A stretch of DNA of 64,000 bases from an uncultured Oscillospiraceae bacterium (GCA_900542145.1 UQMF01000007.1:61144-125143); one strand, 5' to 3'. Numbered from the stretch's first letter, positions 24,571-34,753 are shown. Numbers and translations: made by a program. The notes: generated from the sequence alone by a model not told the origin.

Positions 24571-26497
24571 TCATGCTCCCCCTCTCGTTCCTGCCGGCAG
24601 TATCCCTGCCTCCGTGCTTCGTATTTCCCTGGTTCTGCCGGGGATTCCCCGTGGGACGCGCGCTTCTTCCCTGCTGTCTTCCCTGGGACTTACCCTGCTG
24701 GGAATTGCGGCTCATCGCCCCCGGCGGTATCAAGCACTCCTTGCCGGTGCCGATAAGGTCGCGGCGGTGCGCCATGATGAGCGCCTTCTCCACGATGTCG
24801 TGATTCTCCGGCTTGAAGTATTGCAGCAGCGCACGCTGCATGCGCTTCTCCTCGGGAGTTCTCGGGACGAATACCGGCTCCATGGTGTAAGGGTCAAGTC
24901 CGGTCCAGAACATTGCCGTGGAAATAGTTCCCGGGGTGGGATAGAAATCCTGCACCTGCTCCGGGCGGATATTATGCTTCTTGAGGAATACCGCCAGTTC
25001 CACCGCCTCCTCAAGGGTGCACCCGGGGTGGCTGGACATGAGGTAGGGCACCAGATACTGCTCCTTGCCGCACTTCTTTGTCGCGGCATAGAACCGCTTC
25101 TCAAACTCCTCATAGACCTCAATATGCGGCTTACCCATCAGGTCAAGCACCTTGTTGCTGGCGTGCTCCGGCGCCACCTTGAGCTGTCCGCTGACATGGT
25201 ACTGCACCAGCTCGTCCAGGAAGTCGTTGTTCTTATCCTGGAGCATGTAATCGAACCTGATTCCGGAACGAATGAATATCTTCTTCACCCTTTTGATGGA
25301 GCGCAGGCGGCGCAGCAAATGAATATAGTCGCTGTGGTCGGCGATGAGATTCTTGCAGGGAGTGGGCGCAAGACACTTCTTCCCCTTGCACATGCCGTAT
25401 TTCTCCTGCTTCTCGCAGGACGGGTGACGGAAGTTCGCGGTGGGTCCTCCGACGTCGTGGATATACCCCTTGAAGCGCGGATTCTCCGACAGCTTGACCG
25501 CTTCCTCGTATACGCTGTCCTCGCTGCGGGTCTGCACCCGGCGCCCCTGGTGGAGCGCGATGGAGCAGAAGTTACAAAATCCAAAGCAGCCGCGGTTGTG
25601 GGTTATCGAGAACTCCACCTCCTGGATAGCCGGGACTCCTCCCTCCTTCTCATACATCGGGTGGTACATGCGCATGTAGGGCAGCTCATAGGTGTAGTCA
25701 AACTCCGCCTGGGTAACGCTTCGCTGCGGCGGATTCTGCACCAGCATCTTATCGCCGTGGCGCTGGACTATCGTCCTGCCGTACACCTCGTCCTGCTCAT
25801 CGTACTGCTTACGGCAGGATTTCGCGTACGCCTTCTTGTTGTCCCGGACTATCTCGAAGCTGTCGCACTGCACCGCGCCGATGGGAGTGTTCTCCGGCTC
25901 GGTGAGGTAGCATATTCCGCGCAGGTCATGCATGTCCCTTAGGTGCAGTCCTGCCTTGAAATTGTTCAGCATCTGGGTCAGAGTGACCTCCCCCATGCCA
26001 TACATGAGGTAGTCCGCACCGGAGCTTACCAGGACGGACGGCATAACGCTGTCAGTCCAGTAGTCGTAGTGAGCGAAACGGCGCAGGGACGCTTCCAGTC
26101 CGCCGATTGATATTTCCACATCGGGATACAGCCGCTTGAGATTCTGGCAATACACCGTCAGGGCACGATCGGGGCGCCTTCCGCCCTTTCCGCCCGGGGA
26201 ATATGCGTCATCGTTGCGCTTCTTGAGCGCAACGGTGTAATTCGACACCATGCTGTCGATGTTTCCGCCGGTAACCATGAAGCAGTACTTAGGCTTGCCA
26301 AGCTTCATGTAATCCGCGTCACACAGCGGCTGCGCGATGATTCCCACGGTGAAGCCGGCGGCTTCTATCATTCGTGAGATTATCGCAATACCGAACGTGG
26401 GGTGGTCAATATATGCGTCGCCGGTGAAGCAGATGAAATCCAGCTGCTCGATTCCGCGCTCCTCCATATCCTGTCTGCTGACTGGTAAAAATGGCAT
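24518..26497 (-). CDS. YgiQ family radical SAM protein
   Basis: This 659-residue protein belongs to the UPF0313/YgiQ family. The radical-SAM cysteines are in NRGCFGFCNFCS (CxxxCxxC) at about residue 310, preceded by a B12-binding-like N-terminal domain, and the family block APEHASNKVLDLMGKPH follows. The reaction catalysed is not established. The last 60 or so residues are a low-complexity basic tail rich in Gly, Arg and Gln. It lies 18 bases downstream of ftsK and overlaps the MBL gene. Confidence 0.93.
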   Translation of the reverse strand: MPFLPVSRQDMEERGIEQLDFICFTGDAYIDHPTFGIAIISRMIEAAGFTVGIIAQPLCDADYMKLGKPKYCFMVTGGNIDSMVSNYTVALKKRNDDAYSPGGKGGRRPDRALTVYCQNLKRLYPDVEISIGGLEASLRRFAHYDYWTDSVMPSVLVSSGADYLMYGMGEVTLTQMLNNFKAGLHLRDMHDLRGICYLTEPENTPIGAVQCDSFEIVRDNKKAYAKSCRKQYDEQDEVYGRTIVQRHGDKMLVQNPPQRSVTQAEFDYTYELPYMRMYHPMYEKEGGVPAIQEVEFSITHNRGCFGFCNFCSIALHQGRRVQTRSEDSVYEEAVKLSENPRFKGYIHDVGGPTANFRHPSCEKQEKYGMCKGKKCLAPTPCKNLIADHSDYIHLLRRLRSIKRVKKIFIRSGIRFDYMLQDKNNDFLDELVQYHVSGQLKVAPEHASNKVLDLMGKPHIEVYEEFEKRFYAATKKCGKEQYLVPYLMSSHPGCTLEEAVELAVFLKKHNIRPEQVQDFYPTPGTISTAMFWTGLDPYTMEPVFVPRTPEEKRMQRALLQYFKPENHDIVEKALIMAHRRDLIGTGKECLIPPGAMSRNSQQGKSQGRQQGRSARPTGNPRQNQGNTKHGGRDTAGRNERGSMNGRRAAPQRKPAGKHRG

Positions 26498-26515
26498 TTC
26501 TGTTGTTCCTCGCTT

Positions 26516-29449
26516 TTATTTCTGCTGGAGTTTCCTCTCAGCCCATTCCTGCTTGCTCATGAGAACCTGGCGCGGCTTGCTGCCCTCCAGGGGACCTACC
26601 ACGCCCATCTCCTCCATGATATCCACAAGACGCGCCGCCCTGCCGTAGCCAAGTTTCAGCCTGCGCTGAAGCGAGGAGGTGCTGCATGTGCCTGCTTCCA
26701 CCACGAAGTCGATGGCTTCTTCAAGCCGCTCGTCGCTTGTGTCGATATCTCCGCCGTCCGAGCCGGATTTGCCATCCTGCGAAGAATTCACCATCTCGGT
26801 CTGGCGCTCGATCTCTTCTATGATATTCTCGTCGTATTCCGCCTTGAAGGTCTGCTTGATGAACTCCACGACATGCTCCACTTCCTTGTCGGACACAAAG
26901 CAGCCCTGCACTCTGACCGGCTTCGGGAGTCCCACCGGCATATACAGCATATCGCCGTTGCCGAGCAGTTTCTCCGCGCCGCCTGCGTCCAGAATTACGC
27001 GGCTGTCCATCTGGGAAGCAACCATCAGCGCGATACGGCTCGGGATATTCGCCTTGATTAGACCCGTCACGACATTCACAGTCGGACGCTGCGTTGCAAT
27101 AACCAGATGCATTCCGGCGGCACGCGCCATCTGCGCCAGGCGCACGATACTGTCCTCGACGTCCTTCGGGGACGCCATCATCAAATCCGCCAGCTCGTCG
27201 ATGAATATGACGATGTGGGACATCTTCGTAAGTCCGCTGTCAGGGTCTGCCGCCAGTTCGTTGAATCCCGTAAAGTCGCGCACGTTGTTCTCGGAGAACA
27301 TCTTGTATCGGTTCAGCATTTCGTTCACCGCCCACGCCAGCGCGCCTGCCGCCTTCTTCGGGTCGGTGACCACCGGAATGAGAAGGTGTGGGATACCGTT
27401 GTACATCATGAATTCAACCTTCTTGGGGTCAACCATTATAAGGCGGACGTCGTCCGGAGTGGACTTCATCAGTATACTCATGATGATGGAGTTTACGCAC
27501 ACCGACTTACCGGAACCAGTTGTTCCGGCGATGAGCAGGTGCGGCATTTTCGCAATATTACAGGTTACCATGGCGCCGCTGATGTCCTTGCCGAGGACGG
27601 TTTCCAGCTTCTTGCTGAAGCTCCCCCGGAACTCCGGAGTGTCGATAAGCTCACGGAAGAATACCGTGTCGCGCACCTTGTTCGGGACCTCAATACCAAC
27701 GGCGGATTTGTTCGGGATAGGCGCCTCGATTCGTACACCGGCGGAAGCGAGGTTCAGCGCGATATCGTCCACCAGTCCGGTTATGCGGGAAATCTTGACG
27801 CCGGGTGCCGGCTGAAGTTCATAGCGCGTAACGGAAGGACCGCGGCTCACTCCAACAAGCTTTGTCTGCACTCCGAAGCTCTGGAGCGCCTCCACAAGCT
27901 TCTTGGAATTGCGCTCGATCTCGCTGTCGATGTCCGCCTGGGTCACCTTCTTCTGGACGGGATTCAGCAGATTCACCGGCGGAAGCGTATACACGTCGCT
28001 CAACGTGATATCCTGCATGGAGCCGTCCGCCGCCTGCTTCTGCGCCGGAGCGCCGGTGGGAATCTGCGCGCTCTGCACAGGCTTCGCCGGCTCGGGGGCG
28101 GTGGGGCGCGGAGCCTCCGCCGGGCGCTCGGTCATTCCCGGGCGCGGTACCTCAACTATCTCGGGCTTCCGGGGCGCAGGAATGCACTCCGGCTCGTCGA
28201 TTACATCGTCGATGTCAAACGGCAGCTCACCCTCGTCCGACGTTGTAACGGAATCCTCCGGGAGGTCCTCCACTTTCTTTATCTGAACCGGCTCCTCCTC
28301 GCGGAAGCGGTGGAGCGCGTCAATTATCGGCACAAGCTCTGCGTCCTCGTCCTCAAGAGGGTCCTTCTCCAGCCGCTCGGATTCCTCGATGACCGCGCGG
28401 TTCTTCTCCATGATGTAATTCTTCAGCTCGGACATGTAGTCCTCGTTGTCCTCGTGCTGCTCCTCGATCAGATTCTCCTCCGCCGCGGAATCCTCGGGGG
28501 ATTCCTCCACGGGCGGCTCCGACTGCTGAGCAGCGGTATCGGATTCCGGCACGGCAGGTGCAGAATCCTCCACGGGGGATTCTGTGGCAGGCTCCGGCTC
28601 GCTCACACTGAAAACAGCCTTCTTCAGCTCGGCTACTGAGCGCTTATCCTCCTGCTCCGCGTCTATCTCCGCCTGGATTCGCTCAAGCTCCTGCTGATCA
28701 AGCTGGAACTCCTCGGCGGCTATCTTGTTCTCTTCCTTTACGCGATCGTGGTGCTCCTTTGCCTTCTCGCCGGCTTTCTTGACCGGGTCTGCGACGCGGC
28801 GGGTGAAATCCGCCACGGATATCCCGGTGAACAGCAGAATGCACACAAGTATAAGTATCACCATGATTATGGTAGCGCCCAGCCTGCCCAGCAGCAGGAG
28901 CAGTCCGCCGATGAACAGCGCGAACACGCCGCCGCCCCGGAATTCCTTGCCGTAGACATACAGCTGACCGATGACGTCAAAGAGGTTCTCGCCCGGTGTG
29001 GAGCCTACAAAGAATATCTGCACTGCGGCGCACAGCATGAGTATTCCCACGCAGCACTTCGCGACTGTTCCGCCCAGCTTCTTGGGGTCCCTGGAAGCGG
29101 AAACCTGTATCGCAATGAAAATCATCAGCGGACCCACCGCAAAGGCGGAATACCCGAAAAGTCCGTGCATAAGGTCGAAGAATCCGCGCCAGCCCTCTCC
29201 CTCGCCTGCCGGGATAACCGCCGCCAGGGTCAGGAGGATTCCCACCGCGAAAAGTATCACAGACGTTATGTGGCGGCGGCGCATGCTGCGTTTCAGCGCT
29301 TCCTCGCGCTGTCGGCGCATTTCCTCCTCAAGGTTCTTCTTGGAGCGCCCGGTGCTGCCGGCTCTGGTTCCGCCGGACTTGGAAGCCGTGCTTCTGCCTG
29401 CGGCGCCCCGGGAGGTATTGTTCGTTTTGTTCTCTGTATTTCCAGCCAT
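26516..29449 (-). CDS. ftsK: DNA translocase FtsK/SpoIIIE
   Basis: This 977-residue septal DNA pump clears chromosomes from the division septum; in spore formers the SpoIIIE type also loads the forespore. Four or so membrane helices lie within residues 55-215, followed by a long acidic linker (about 215-470). The RecA-like motor has Walker A IAGTTGSGKSVCVNS, IFIDELADLMM and IATQRPTVNVVTG. The C-terminal winged-helix gamma domain (SSLQRRLKLGYGRAARLVD) recognises chromosome orientation sequences. It sits between uppP and ygiQ in a leftward run. Confidence 0.95.
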   Translation of the reverse strand: MAGNTENKTNNTSRGAAGRSTASKSGGTRAGSTGRSKKNLEEEMRRQREEALKRSMRRRHITSVILFAVGILLTLAAVIPAGEGEGWRGFFDLMHGLFGYSAFAVGPLMIFIAIQVSASRDPKKLGGTVAKCCVGILMLCAAVQIFFVGSTPGENLFDVIGQLYVYGKEFRGGGVFALFIGGLLLLLGRLGATIIMVILILVCILLFTGISVADFTRRVADPVKKAGEKAKEHHDRVKEENKIAAEEFQLDQQELERIQAEIDAEQEDKRSVAELKKAVFSVSEPEPATESPVEDSAPAVPESDTAAQQSEPPVEESPEDSAAEENLIEEQHEDNEDYMSELKNYIMEKNRAVIEESERLEKDPLEDEDAELVPIIDALHRFREEEPVQIKKVEDLPEDSVTTSDEGELPFDIDDVIDEPECIPAPRKPEIVEVPRPGMTERPAEAPRPTAPEPAKPVQSAQIPTGAPAQKQAADGSMQDITLSDVYTLPPVNLLNPVQKKVTQADIDSEIERNSKKLVEALQSFGVQTKLVGVSRGPSVTRYELQPAPGVKISRITGLVDDIALNLASAGVRIEAPIPNKSAVGIEVPNKVRDTVFFRELIDTPEFRGSFSKKLETVLGKDISGAMVTCNIAKMPHLLIAGTTGSGKSVCVNSIIMSILMKSTPDDVRLIMVDPKKVEFMMYNGIPHLLIPVVTDPKKAAGALAWAVNEMLNRYKMFSENNVRDFTGFNELAADPDSGLTKMSHIVIFIDELADLMMASPKDVEDSIVRLAQMARAAGMHLVIATQRPTVNVVTGLIKANIPSRIALMVASQMDSRVILDAGGAEKLLGNGDMLYMPVGLPKPVRVQGCFVSDKEVEHVVEFIKQTFKAEYDENIIEEIERQTEMVNSSQDGKSGSDGGDIDTSDERLEEAIDFVVEAGTCSTSSLQRRLKLGYGRAARLVDIMEEMGVVGPLEGSKPRQVLMSKQEWAERKLQQK

Positions 29450-29476
29450 TCCAGCGTACTTCCTTCATATGTATTT

Positions 29477-30349
29477 TCAGCCCACAAAGAGTGAAGCCAG
29501 TGTGTTCCCCGTGATGTGTTCCCAGAGCCCTGCCGCAACGCACGCTACGCCAAGCACCGCGGTGTAGACTCCGAATATCTTGTATCTGTCCTTCTTCACA
29601 AGCCAGCTTACCAGCTTGATGGAGAGAATACCGACAAATGCGGCGATGACAAATCCTATTCCCAGAGAAACCCAGTCAAGCTCCATGTCGGATTTCAGCG
29701 CGTCCCCGAGTTCCAGAACGCTTCCGCCGAGTATCGCAGGGATTCCCAGGATAAACGCGAAAGTGACCGCAGTCTGCTTTTCCAGTCCGGAAAGGAGACC
29801 TCCGGCGGTGGTGGAGCCGCTCCGGGAAACCCCCGGGAACAGCGCAACGACCTGGAACAATCCGACCGTGACTGCGTCCTTTACCGTCATATCCTCAGCG
29901 GTGCGTGTGCCGTGACCGAATCTGTCCGAAAGGAACAGCAGAAGCGCCGTGAACATGAAGGCAACACCCTCGAACACGATGTCGCCGTCCCCCTGCCGCC
30001 CGGTGAAGAAATCCTGCACCAGGTAGAAAGGGACCAGGATAACCGTCGCGATTATAACCATGAACATCATGCGGCGGTTGCCGTTCATGTTCTTCCAGGA
30101 GAACTTCCCGGTGAATATGTCCCGGATAGTCAGGAAGAACTCCTTTATCATACCCCAGATAGTCCCCCAGAATGCGATGAACACCGCCGCCAGGGTGCCC
30201 AGATGGAGCACCAGCGAAAGGATAAGCGCCGCTTCGCCGTCAACTCCGGTGATGTGCTGAACCACCGACAGGTGCCCGGAACTGGACACCGGCAGGAACT
30301 CCGTAAGTCCCTGTACTACCGCCTGAATTATTACTGTTACAATATCCAT
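29477..30349 (-). CDS. uppP: Undecaprenyl-diphosphatase
   Basis: This membrane enzyme of 290 residues dephosphorylates undecaprenyl pyrophosphate to recycle the lipid carrier for peptidoglycan synthesis and gives bacitracin tolerance. Signature motifs are QGLTEFLPVSSSGHL near the N-terminus and FPGVSRSGSTTAGG in the middle. About eight helices are present. The start is MDIVTVIIQAVVQG at 30349 (AGGGGAT upstream) rather than an ATG 39 bases earlier that would overlap the tepA end. Confidence 0.95.
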   Translation of the reverse strand: MDIVTVIIQAVVQGLTEFLPVSSSGHLSVVQHITGVDGEAALILSLVLHLGTLAAVFIAFWGTIWGMIKEFFLTIRDIFTGKFSWKNMNGNRRMMFMVIIATVILVPFYLVQDFFTGRQGDGDIVFEGVAFMFTALLLFLSDRFGHGTRTAEDMTVKDAVTVGLFQVVALFPGVSRSGSTTAGGLLSGLEKQTAVTFAFILGIPAILGGSVLELGDALKSDMELDWVSLGIGFVIAAFVGILSIKLVSWLVKKDRYKIFGVYTAVLGVACVAAGLWEHITGNTLASLFVG

Positions 30350-30384
30350 AATATCCCCTTGTATGTAACCTCCCGGAGGAGGAA

Positions 30385-31251
30385 TCATCTGTCGCCGTGC
30401 CAGTCCGCGGAATTCAGCATGCGGCTCCCGGCTTCCCTCAGCTGTACTGCCGCCGGCTTACCGCTGTGCGCGGATCTCCCGGCGGACTGCTTTTCCTTCG
30501 TCTTTTTCCCGGATTTTGCCACCGGTTTCTTTTCCGGCTTCTCCGCCGTGAACCCGGCTGATTTGCCTCCGTGCCTCTCAATAAGCTCGTACAGGCAGTT
30601 CACTGCGTCGGAAAGTCCGCCCAGGTGGTCGATAAGTCCCTCGCTTACCGCTTCCCTGCCCTCAAGCACGGTGCCGATATCCATGACCAGCTCGTCCTTT
30701 TCCATCATCAGCTCGTGGAATCTCTCCGCGGACATTCGGCTGTTTCCGGTGACGAACCGCGTGATACGCTCCTGCATTCGGCTGAACCAAGACATCGTCT
30801 GCGGAACGCCAAGAACCATGCCGTTAGTACGCACCGGGTGGATAGTCATGGTCGCGGACGGGACGATAAAACTGACGTCCGCGCTGACCGCCAGCGGAAC
30901 TCCTATGGAGTGCCCTCCACCAACGACTATCGAAACCGTGGGCTTCGACATGCCGGAAATAAGCTCCGCGATTGCCAGACCTGCCTCGACATCTCCGCCT
31001 ACTGTGTTTAGGATCACCAGCAGCCCCTCCACGGAATTATCCTGCTCGAACGCCGCCAGTGCAGGAATGATGTGCTCATACTTCGTGGTCTTGTTCGTGG
31101 GCGGCAGGATATAGTGCCCCTCTATCTGACCGATTATCGACAGGCAGCGTATATTGTGGGCTGCGTTACCGGCGGCAATTATCCCCGTGTCGATAAGCTG
31201 CTGGTTCTGCTCCTCGGTGAACGGGGCTTCGTTTCTGCTTTCATCGCACAT
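30385..31251 (-). CDS. tepA: ClpP-class serine protease, TepA/YmfB-like
   Basis: This 288-residue protein has a ClpP/crotonase fold. The catalytic Ser is in GGGHSIGVPLAVSAD and the His in MTIHPVRTNG; the N-terminal GLLVILNTVGGDVEAGLAIA is a conserved ClpP-class block. It matches translocation-enhancing proteins, which in Bacillus are encoded near ftsK/spoIIIE, as here. The C-terminal 50 residues are basic and low complexity. A strong AGGAGG site lies before ATG 31251. It heads the tepA-uppP-ftsK-ygiQ-MBL-DUF3006 series. Confidence 0.88.
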   Translation of the reverse strand: MCDESRNEAPFTEEQNQQLIDTGIIAAGNAAHNIRCLSIIGQIEGHYILPPTNKTTKYEHIIPALAAFEQDNSVEGLLVILNTVGGDVEAGLAIAELISGMSKPTVSIVVGGGHSIGVPLAVSADVSFIVPSATMTIHPVRTNGMVLGVPQTMSWFSRMQERITRFVTGNSRMSAERFHELMMEKDELVMDIGTVLEGREAVSEGLIDHLGGLSDAVNCLYELIERHGGKSAGFTAEKPEKKPVAKSGKKTKEKQSAGRSAHSGKPAAVQLREAGSRMLNSADWHGDR

Positions 31252-31344
31252 TGCGCGTTCCTCCTGAAAATGTATTTGTACATATTATTTCAGGACTGTG
31301 GTGGATTATGCAGAAATATCCCCGGCGAAATTGCGTACATATTT

Positions 31345-31373
31345 ATTATAGCACATTCTCGCTGTAATTGCAA
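31345..31373 (-). promoter_or_regulatory. Promoter of the tepA-uppP-ftsK gene series
   Basis: Minus-strand TTGCAA, 17 bases, TATAAT. Confidence 0.72.
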
Positions 31374-31435
31374 ATCTTTTTTTCTTGGCTTGTGGATTTT
31401 GGTACAACTTATCATATAAGCCCCTGGCCATGCAT

Positions 31436-31469
31436 ATATTGCCAGTGAAAGCAATATCAACCGCAATAT
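31436..31469 (+). promoter_or_regulatory. Repeat/hairpin upstream of the sipL-like gene
   Basis: ATATTGC (31436-31442) is inverted to GCAATAT (31451-31457), which recurs directly at 31463-31469 just before the AAGGAGG site. CATATAAG at about 31413 resembles a SigE -10 element but no convincing -35 was seen. Confidence 0.35.
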
Positions 31470-31482
31470 AAAGGAGGACACG

Positions 31483-33024
31483 ATGGAAGAATTAATCAAA
31501 CAGACGGACTCGGTCTACATGACTGAAACGCTGTTCGACGGTCAGGCGGAACAGGGCGTGGAGCTGGATCACGTCCTGCCGGACTACTACCCGGAGATAT
31601 TCAAGATAATCAAGTGCTGCGTCACTCCCCGGGTGACCTCAACGGCGATATCCGGCGGAAAACTCATGCTGGACGGAACTGCGGTGATCCGCGTGCTGTA
31701 TCTCGCGGAAAACAGCAACGCCCTTAACTGCGTGGAACAGCGCTACACATGGAACAAAACCGTGGACATAGGAAAAGCACCGGAGCAGTGCTCCGACCCC
31801 ATTATTACGGTGATACCCAGGACGGATTACTGCAACTGCCGTGCGGTCAGCAGCCGGCGTATCGATGTGCGCGGCGCAATCAGCTTCCGCATTACGGTGA
31901 CCTGCACCACGAAATTCCAGCTGCCGGCGCTACCGGACGGATTACAGGTGCTCCGCCGGGAGATCCCCTGCACATCTCAGCCGATATTCACCGACCGTCA
32001 GGTTACAGTCCGAGAGGAGATCGAAACCGGCGCTCCGGGGATAGAATACATCGTCAGCTGCGACGCGGTTCCGCGGACAGGTGATGTACGTATCATCGCG
32101 AACAAGGCTGTTGTTAAAGGCACCGTCACTGTAACCGCGCTCTATGGAGTACATACCGACGAGCACCCCGGCTGCGACGAGCTTGAGAAGATGACTGCGG
32201 ATATCCCCGTCAGCCAGATAATCGACATGCCGGGGCTTACCGATCAGCACAGCTGCAAGCCGGAATTCACCGTCAGAAGCTGTGAGCTTATCCCGAAATC
32301 CGACAGCGGTATCGTATCCTGCGAGCTTGTGCTCGGCTGCCGCTGCACCGCTCTCTGCCCGGCGACTGTGGAAATCCCCTGCGACGTGTATTCCACGGAC
32401 TACGAGTGCAGCAGCACTGCGGCTTCCCTGAGGATTCCCTCCGCGCCCCGCAGCGTAAATTCGCAGCTTTCGGTAAAGACCGGGATTTCCTGCGGCGGTG
32501 GCGAGATAGAATCCGTGTGGGACTGCCGCAGCGAGCTTTACAACGTGATCTGCCGCCCCGACGGGGATTCGCTGCTGGTCACCGGGCAGGTGTGCGTCCA
32601 GGCAGTCGGGAAATGCTCCGGCGGTATTCCGTTCTTTGAGGAGAAGCAGGAGGCTTTCGAACAGCGCATTCCGGCGGAGGGGTTGTCCCAGGACACTGCC
32701 GTAAATCACTGCGAAACTGTTACTGGCACCGGGTTCGCAATACGCTCCGATGGAACGTTGGACATCACAACCCAGGCGGATTTCGCCGCCGATATTACCG
32801 ACTGCACTCCGGTGACTGCGATCAGCAGCGCCTCCATTCTTGAGGATAAGCCCCGGGAAAAGTGCGGCGACTATTCCCTGCGCATATGCTACACCAGCGC
32901 CGGCGAAAGCTGCTGGGATATCGCAAAGCGGTGCAATACCACCGTGGAAGCGGTGATGAGTGAAAACGGGATCGAGGACCGGGACGCAGAGCTGTCCGGC
33001 ATGATCATAATTCCAATGGTTTAA
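31483..33024 (+). CDS. sipL: SPOCS-domain/LysM spore protein, SipL-like
   Basis: This 513-residue protein consists of repeated SPOCS (DUF3794) domains and a C-terminal LysM domain (ESCWDIAKRCNTTVEAVMSE). The N-terminal part EGVELDHVLPDYYPEIFKII is the family hallmark. In Clostridioides difficile SipL binds the coat morphogen SpoIVA through its LysM domain and is needed for coat attachment. Here it is directly followed by spoIVA with the ribosome site of spoIVA overlapping the stop, a strong functional link. A sporulation sigma factor is expected to control it. Confidence 0.9.
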   Translation: MEELIKQTDSVYMTETLFDGQAEQGVELDHVLPDYYPEIFKIIKCCVTPRVTSTAISGGKLMLDGTAVIRVLYLAENSNALNCVEQRYTWNKTVDIGKAPEQCSDPIITVIPRTDYCNCRAVSSRRIDVRGAISFRITVTCTTKFQLPALPDGLQVLRREIPCTSQPIFTDRQVTVREEIETGAPGIEYIVSCDAVPRTGDVRIIANKAVVKGTVTVTALYGVHTDEHPGCDELEKMTADIPVSQIIDMPGLTDQHSCKPEFTVRSCELIPKSDSGIVSCELVLGCRCTALCPATVEIPCDVYSTDYECSSTAASLRIPSAPRSVNSQLSVKTGISCGGGEIESVWDCRSELYNVICRPDGDSLLVTGQVCVQAVGKCSGGIPFFEEKQEAFEQRIPAEGLSQDTAVNHCETVTGTGFAIRSDGTLDITTQADFAADITDCTPVTAISSASILEDKPREKCGDYSLRICYTSAGESCWDIAKRCNTTVEAVMSENGIEDRDAELSGMIIIPMV

Positions 33025-33035
33025 GGAGCGTGAAC

Positions 33036-34511
33036 ATGAATAATTCCATCTATTCGGATATTGCCAGACGTACCGACGGCAATATCTATCTCGGTATAGT
33101 CGGACCGGTCAGATCCGGCAAATCCACCTTTATCACCCGGCTGATGAACACCCTTGTTATCCCCAACATCTCCGACGATTTCCAGCGCGAGCGCGCCAAC
33201 GACGAGCTGCCGCAGTCCTCTGCCGGAAAGACGATCATGACCACCGAGCCAAAATTCGTGCCGGAAAAAGCGGTCAGCATTACCCTTGACGGCGGAGTCA
33301 AGATGAACGTCCGTCTTATAGACTGCGTGGGATACATCGTGCCCAGCGCCATCGGCTACATCGAGAACGAGGCGCCGCGCATGGTCATGACTCCCTGGTT
33401 CGACGAGGAAGTCCCGTTCAATATGGCGGCGGAGGTAGGCACGCGCAAGGTGATCACCGAGCACTCCACCATCGGGATCGTCGTTACCACTGACGGCAGC
33501 ATTACTGATATTCCCCGGGAGGAATATCAGCAGGCGGAGGAGCGCATAATCTCCGAGCTTGACGAGATCAACAAGCCATTCGTGGTGCTGCTCAACTGCC
33601 AGCAGCCGGATTCCCCGGAGAGCCGCGCCCTCGCCGCCGAGATGGAGGAGAAGTACTCCGCACCTGTAATGGCGGTGAACTGCCTTGACATCACCGAGGA
33701 CCAGATCCGGGAGCTTCTCGGGAAAGTACTGCTCCAGTTCCCGGTAAGCGAGATCCGCATAAAAATGCCACGCTGGGTGAACTCCCTCGACCGGGAGCAC
33801 TGGCTCCGCCGTGAGCTTCTCGGCACTATCCGCACGGCGGCGGAGAAAGTTTCTGGGATCAGCACGATAGCTGCCTGCGCGGAGGAGATCGCCGGGTGCG
33901 AATACGTCTGCCGCGCTGAGCCTGCGGACATCGACCTCGGCACCGGCACTGGAATCATTGACATCACGCTCAACAACGAACTCTTCTACCGTATACTGGG
34001 CGAAACCACAGGGTTGGAGCTGCACAGCGAAAGCGACCTCATGCCCTGCATGATAGAACTGGCGCAGATAAAGCAGAAATACGAGCGCGTGCGCAGCGCC
34101 CTGGAGGAAGTCGAGGCGACCGGCTACGGTATCGTGCTCCCGACGATGGACGAACTCCGCCTGGAGGAGCCGAAGATAATCAAGCAGGGTGGGAAATACG
34201 GCGTAAGGCTCCGGGCTAGCGCGCCGTCAATTCACATGATGTCTGCGGATATAACTACCGAGATCAATCCGATAGTCGGCAGCGAGAAGCAGTCCGAGGA
34301 GCTCATCGCCTACCTGCTGACGGACTTTGAAGAGAATCCCAAGAAGATCTGGGAAAGCAACATATTCGGCAAATCCCTCCATGAACTTGTGAACGAGGGA
34401 CTCCACAACAAGCTCTACAGAATGCCTGCGGACGCGCGCATGAAGCTCCAGGAAACTATCCAGCGTATCATCAACGACGGCTGCGGCGGACTTATCTGCA
34501 TTATCCTCTGA
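33036..34511 (+). CDS. spoIVA: Stage IV sporulation protein A, spore coat ATPase
   Basis: SpoIVA (491 residues) polymerises on the forespore surface using ATP and forms the base layer of the coat. The P-loop reads GIVGPVRSGKSTFI near residue 20 and the conserved RLIDCVGYIVPSAIGY is present. The C-terminal part needed for localisation and SipL binding ends CGGLICIIL. The start at 33036 (MNNSIYSDIARRTDG) is preferred because AAGGAG lies seven bases upstream; an in-frame GTG at 33030 would have almost no spacing. It proves that the organism belongs to a sporulating lineage. Confidence 0.97.
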   Translation: MNNSIYSDIARRTDGNIYLGIVGPVRSGKSTFITRLMNTLVIPNISDDFQRERANDELPQSSAGKTIMTTEPKFVPEKAVSITLDGGVKMNVRLIDCVGYIVPSAIGYIENEAPRMVMTPWFDEEVPFNMAAEVGTRKVITEHSTIGIVVTTDGSITDIPREEYQQAEERIISELDEINKPFVVLLNCQQPDSPESRALAAEMEEKYSAPVMAVNCLDITEDQIRELLGKVLLQFPVSEIRIKMPRWVNSLDREHWLRRELLGTIRTAAEKVSGISTIAACAEEIAGCEYVCRAEPADIDLGTGTGIIDITLNNELFYRILGETTGLELHSESDLMPCMIELAQIKQKYERVRSALEEVEATGYGIVLPTMDELRLEEPKIIKQGGKYGVRLRASAPSIHMMSADITTEINPIVGSEKQSEELIAYLLTDFEENPKKIWESNIFGKSLHELVNEGLHNKLYRMPADARMKLQETIQRIINDGCGGLICIIL

Positions 34512-34521
34512 CACACCAAAG

Positions 34522-34549
34522 AACTCCCCCGCTGCTGCGGAGGAGTTCG
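34522..34549. terminator. Terminator between spoIVA and the convergent SASP gene
   Basis: GAACTCC pairs with GGAGTTC and, inside, CCGC with GCGG. Short T-runs follow on both strands. Confidence 0.7.
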
Positions 34550-34567
34550 CTTTATAGGTCAGCGCAA

Positions 34568-34753
34568 TTACTGAGCGTTGTTCTGGGTATAGGACGCGAT
34601 CATGTTCTTTACCATCTGACCGCCGATAGAACCAGCCTGCTTAGAGGTAAGTTCGCCGTTGTAGCCGTTAGCGTTCAGTGCAACGCCTACTTCGCTTGCT
34701 GCCTGCATTTTCATGGAATTGAGTGCGCTCTTAGTCTGCTTATTAGATGCCAT
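34568..34753 (-). CDS. Small acid-soluble spore protein, alpha/beta type
   Basis: These 61 residues match alpha/beta-type SASPs, which coat and protect spore DNA and are degraded at germination by the protease GPR. The two conserved helices are seen as LNSMKMQAASEVGVALN and GELTSKQAGSIGGQMVKNMI, the second being the hallmark motif. The start has AAGGAG upstream. It converges with spoIVA and supports the sporulating nature of the host. Confidence 0.95.
   Translation of the reverse strand: MASNKQTKSALNSMKMQAASEVGVALNANGYNGELTSKQAGSIGGQMVKNMIASYTQNNAQ

Noticed and set aside
27107..28639. Long rightward frame opposite ftsK
   Set aside because: It is a shadow of the ftsK linker and motor; the ftsK reading shows all family motifs.
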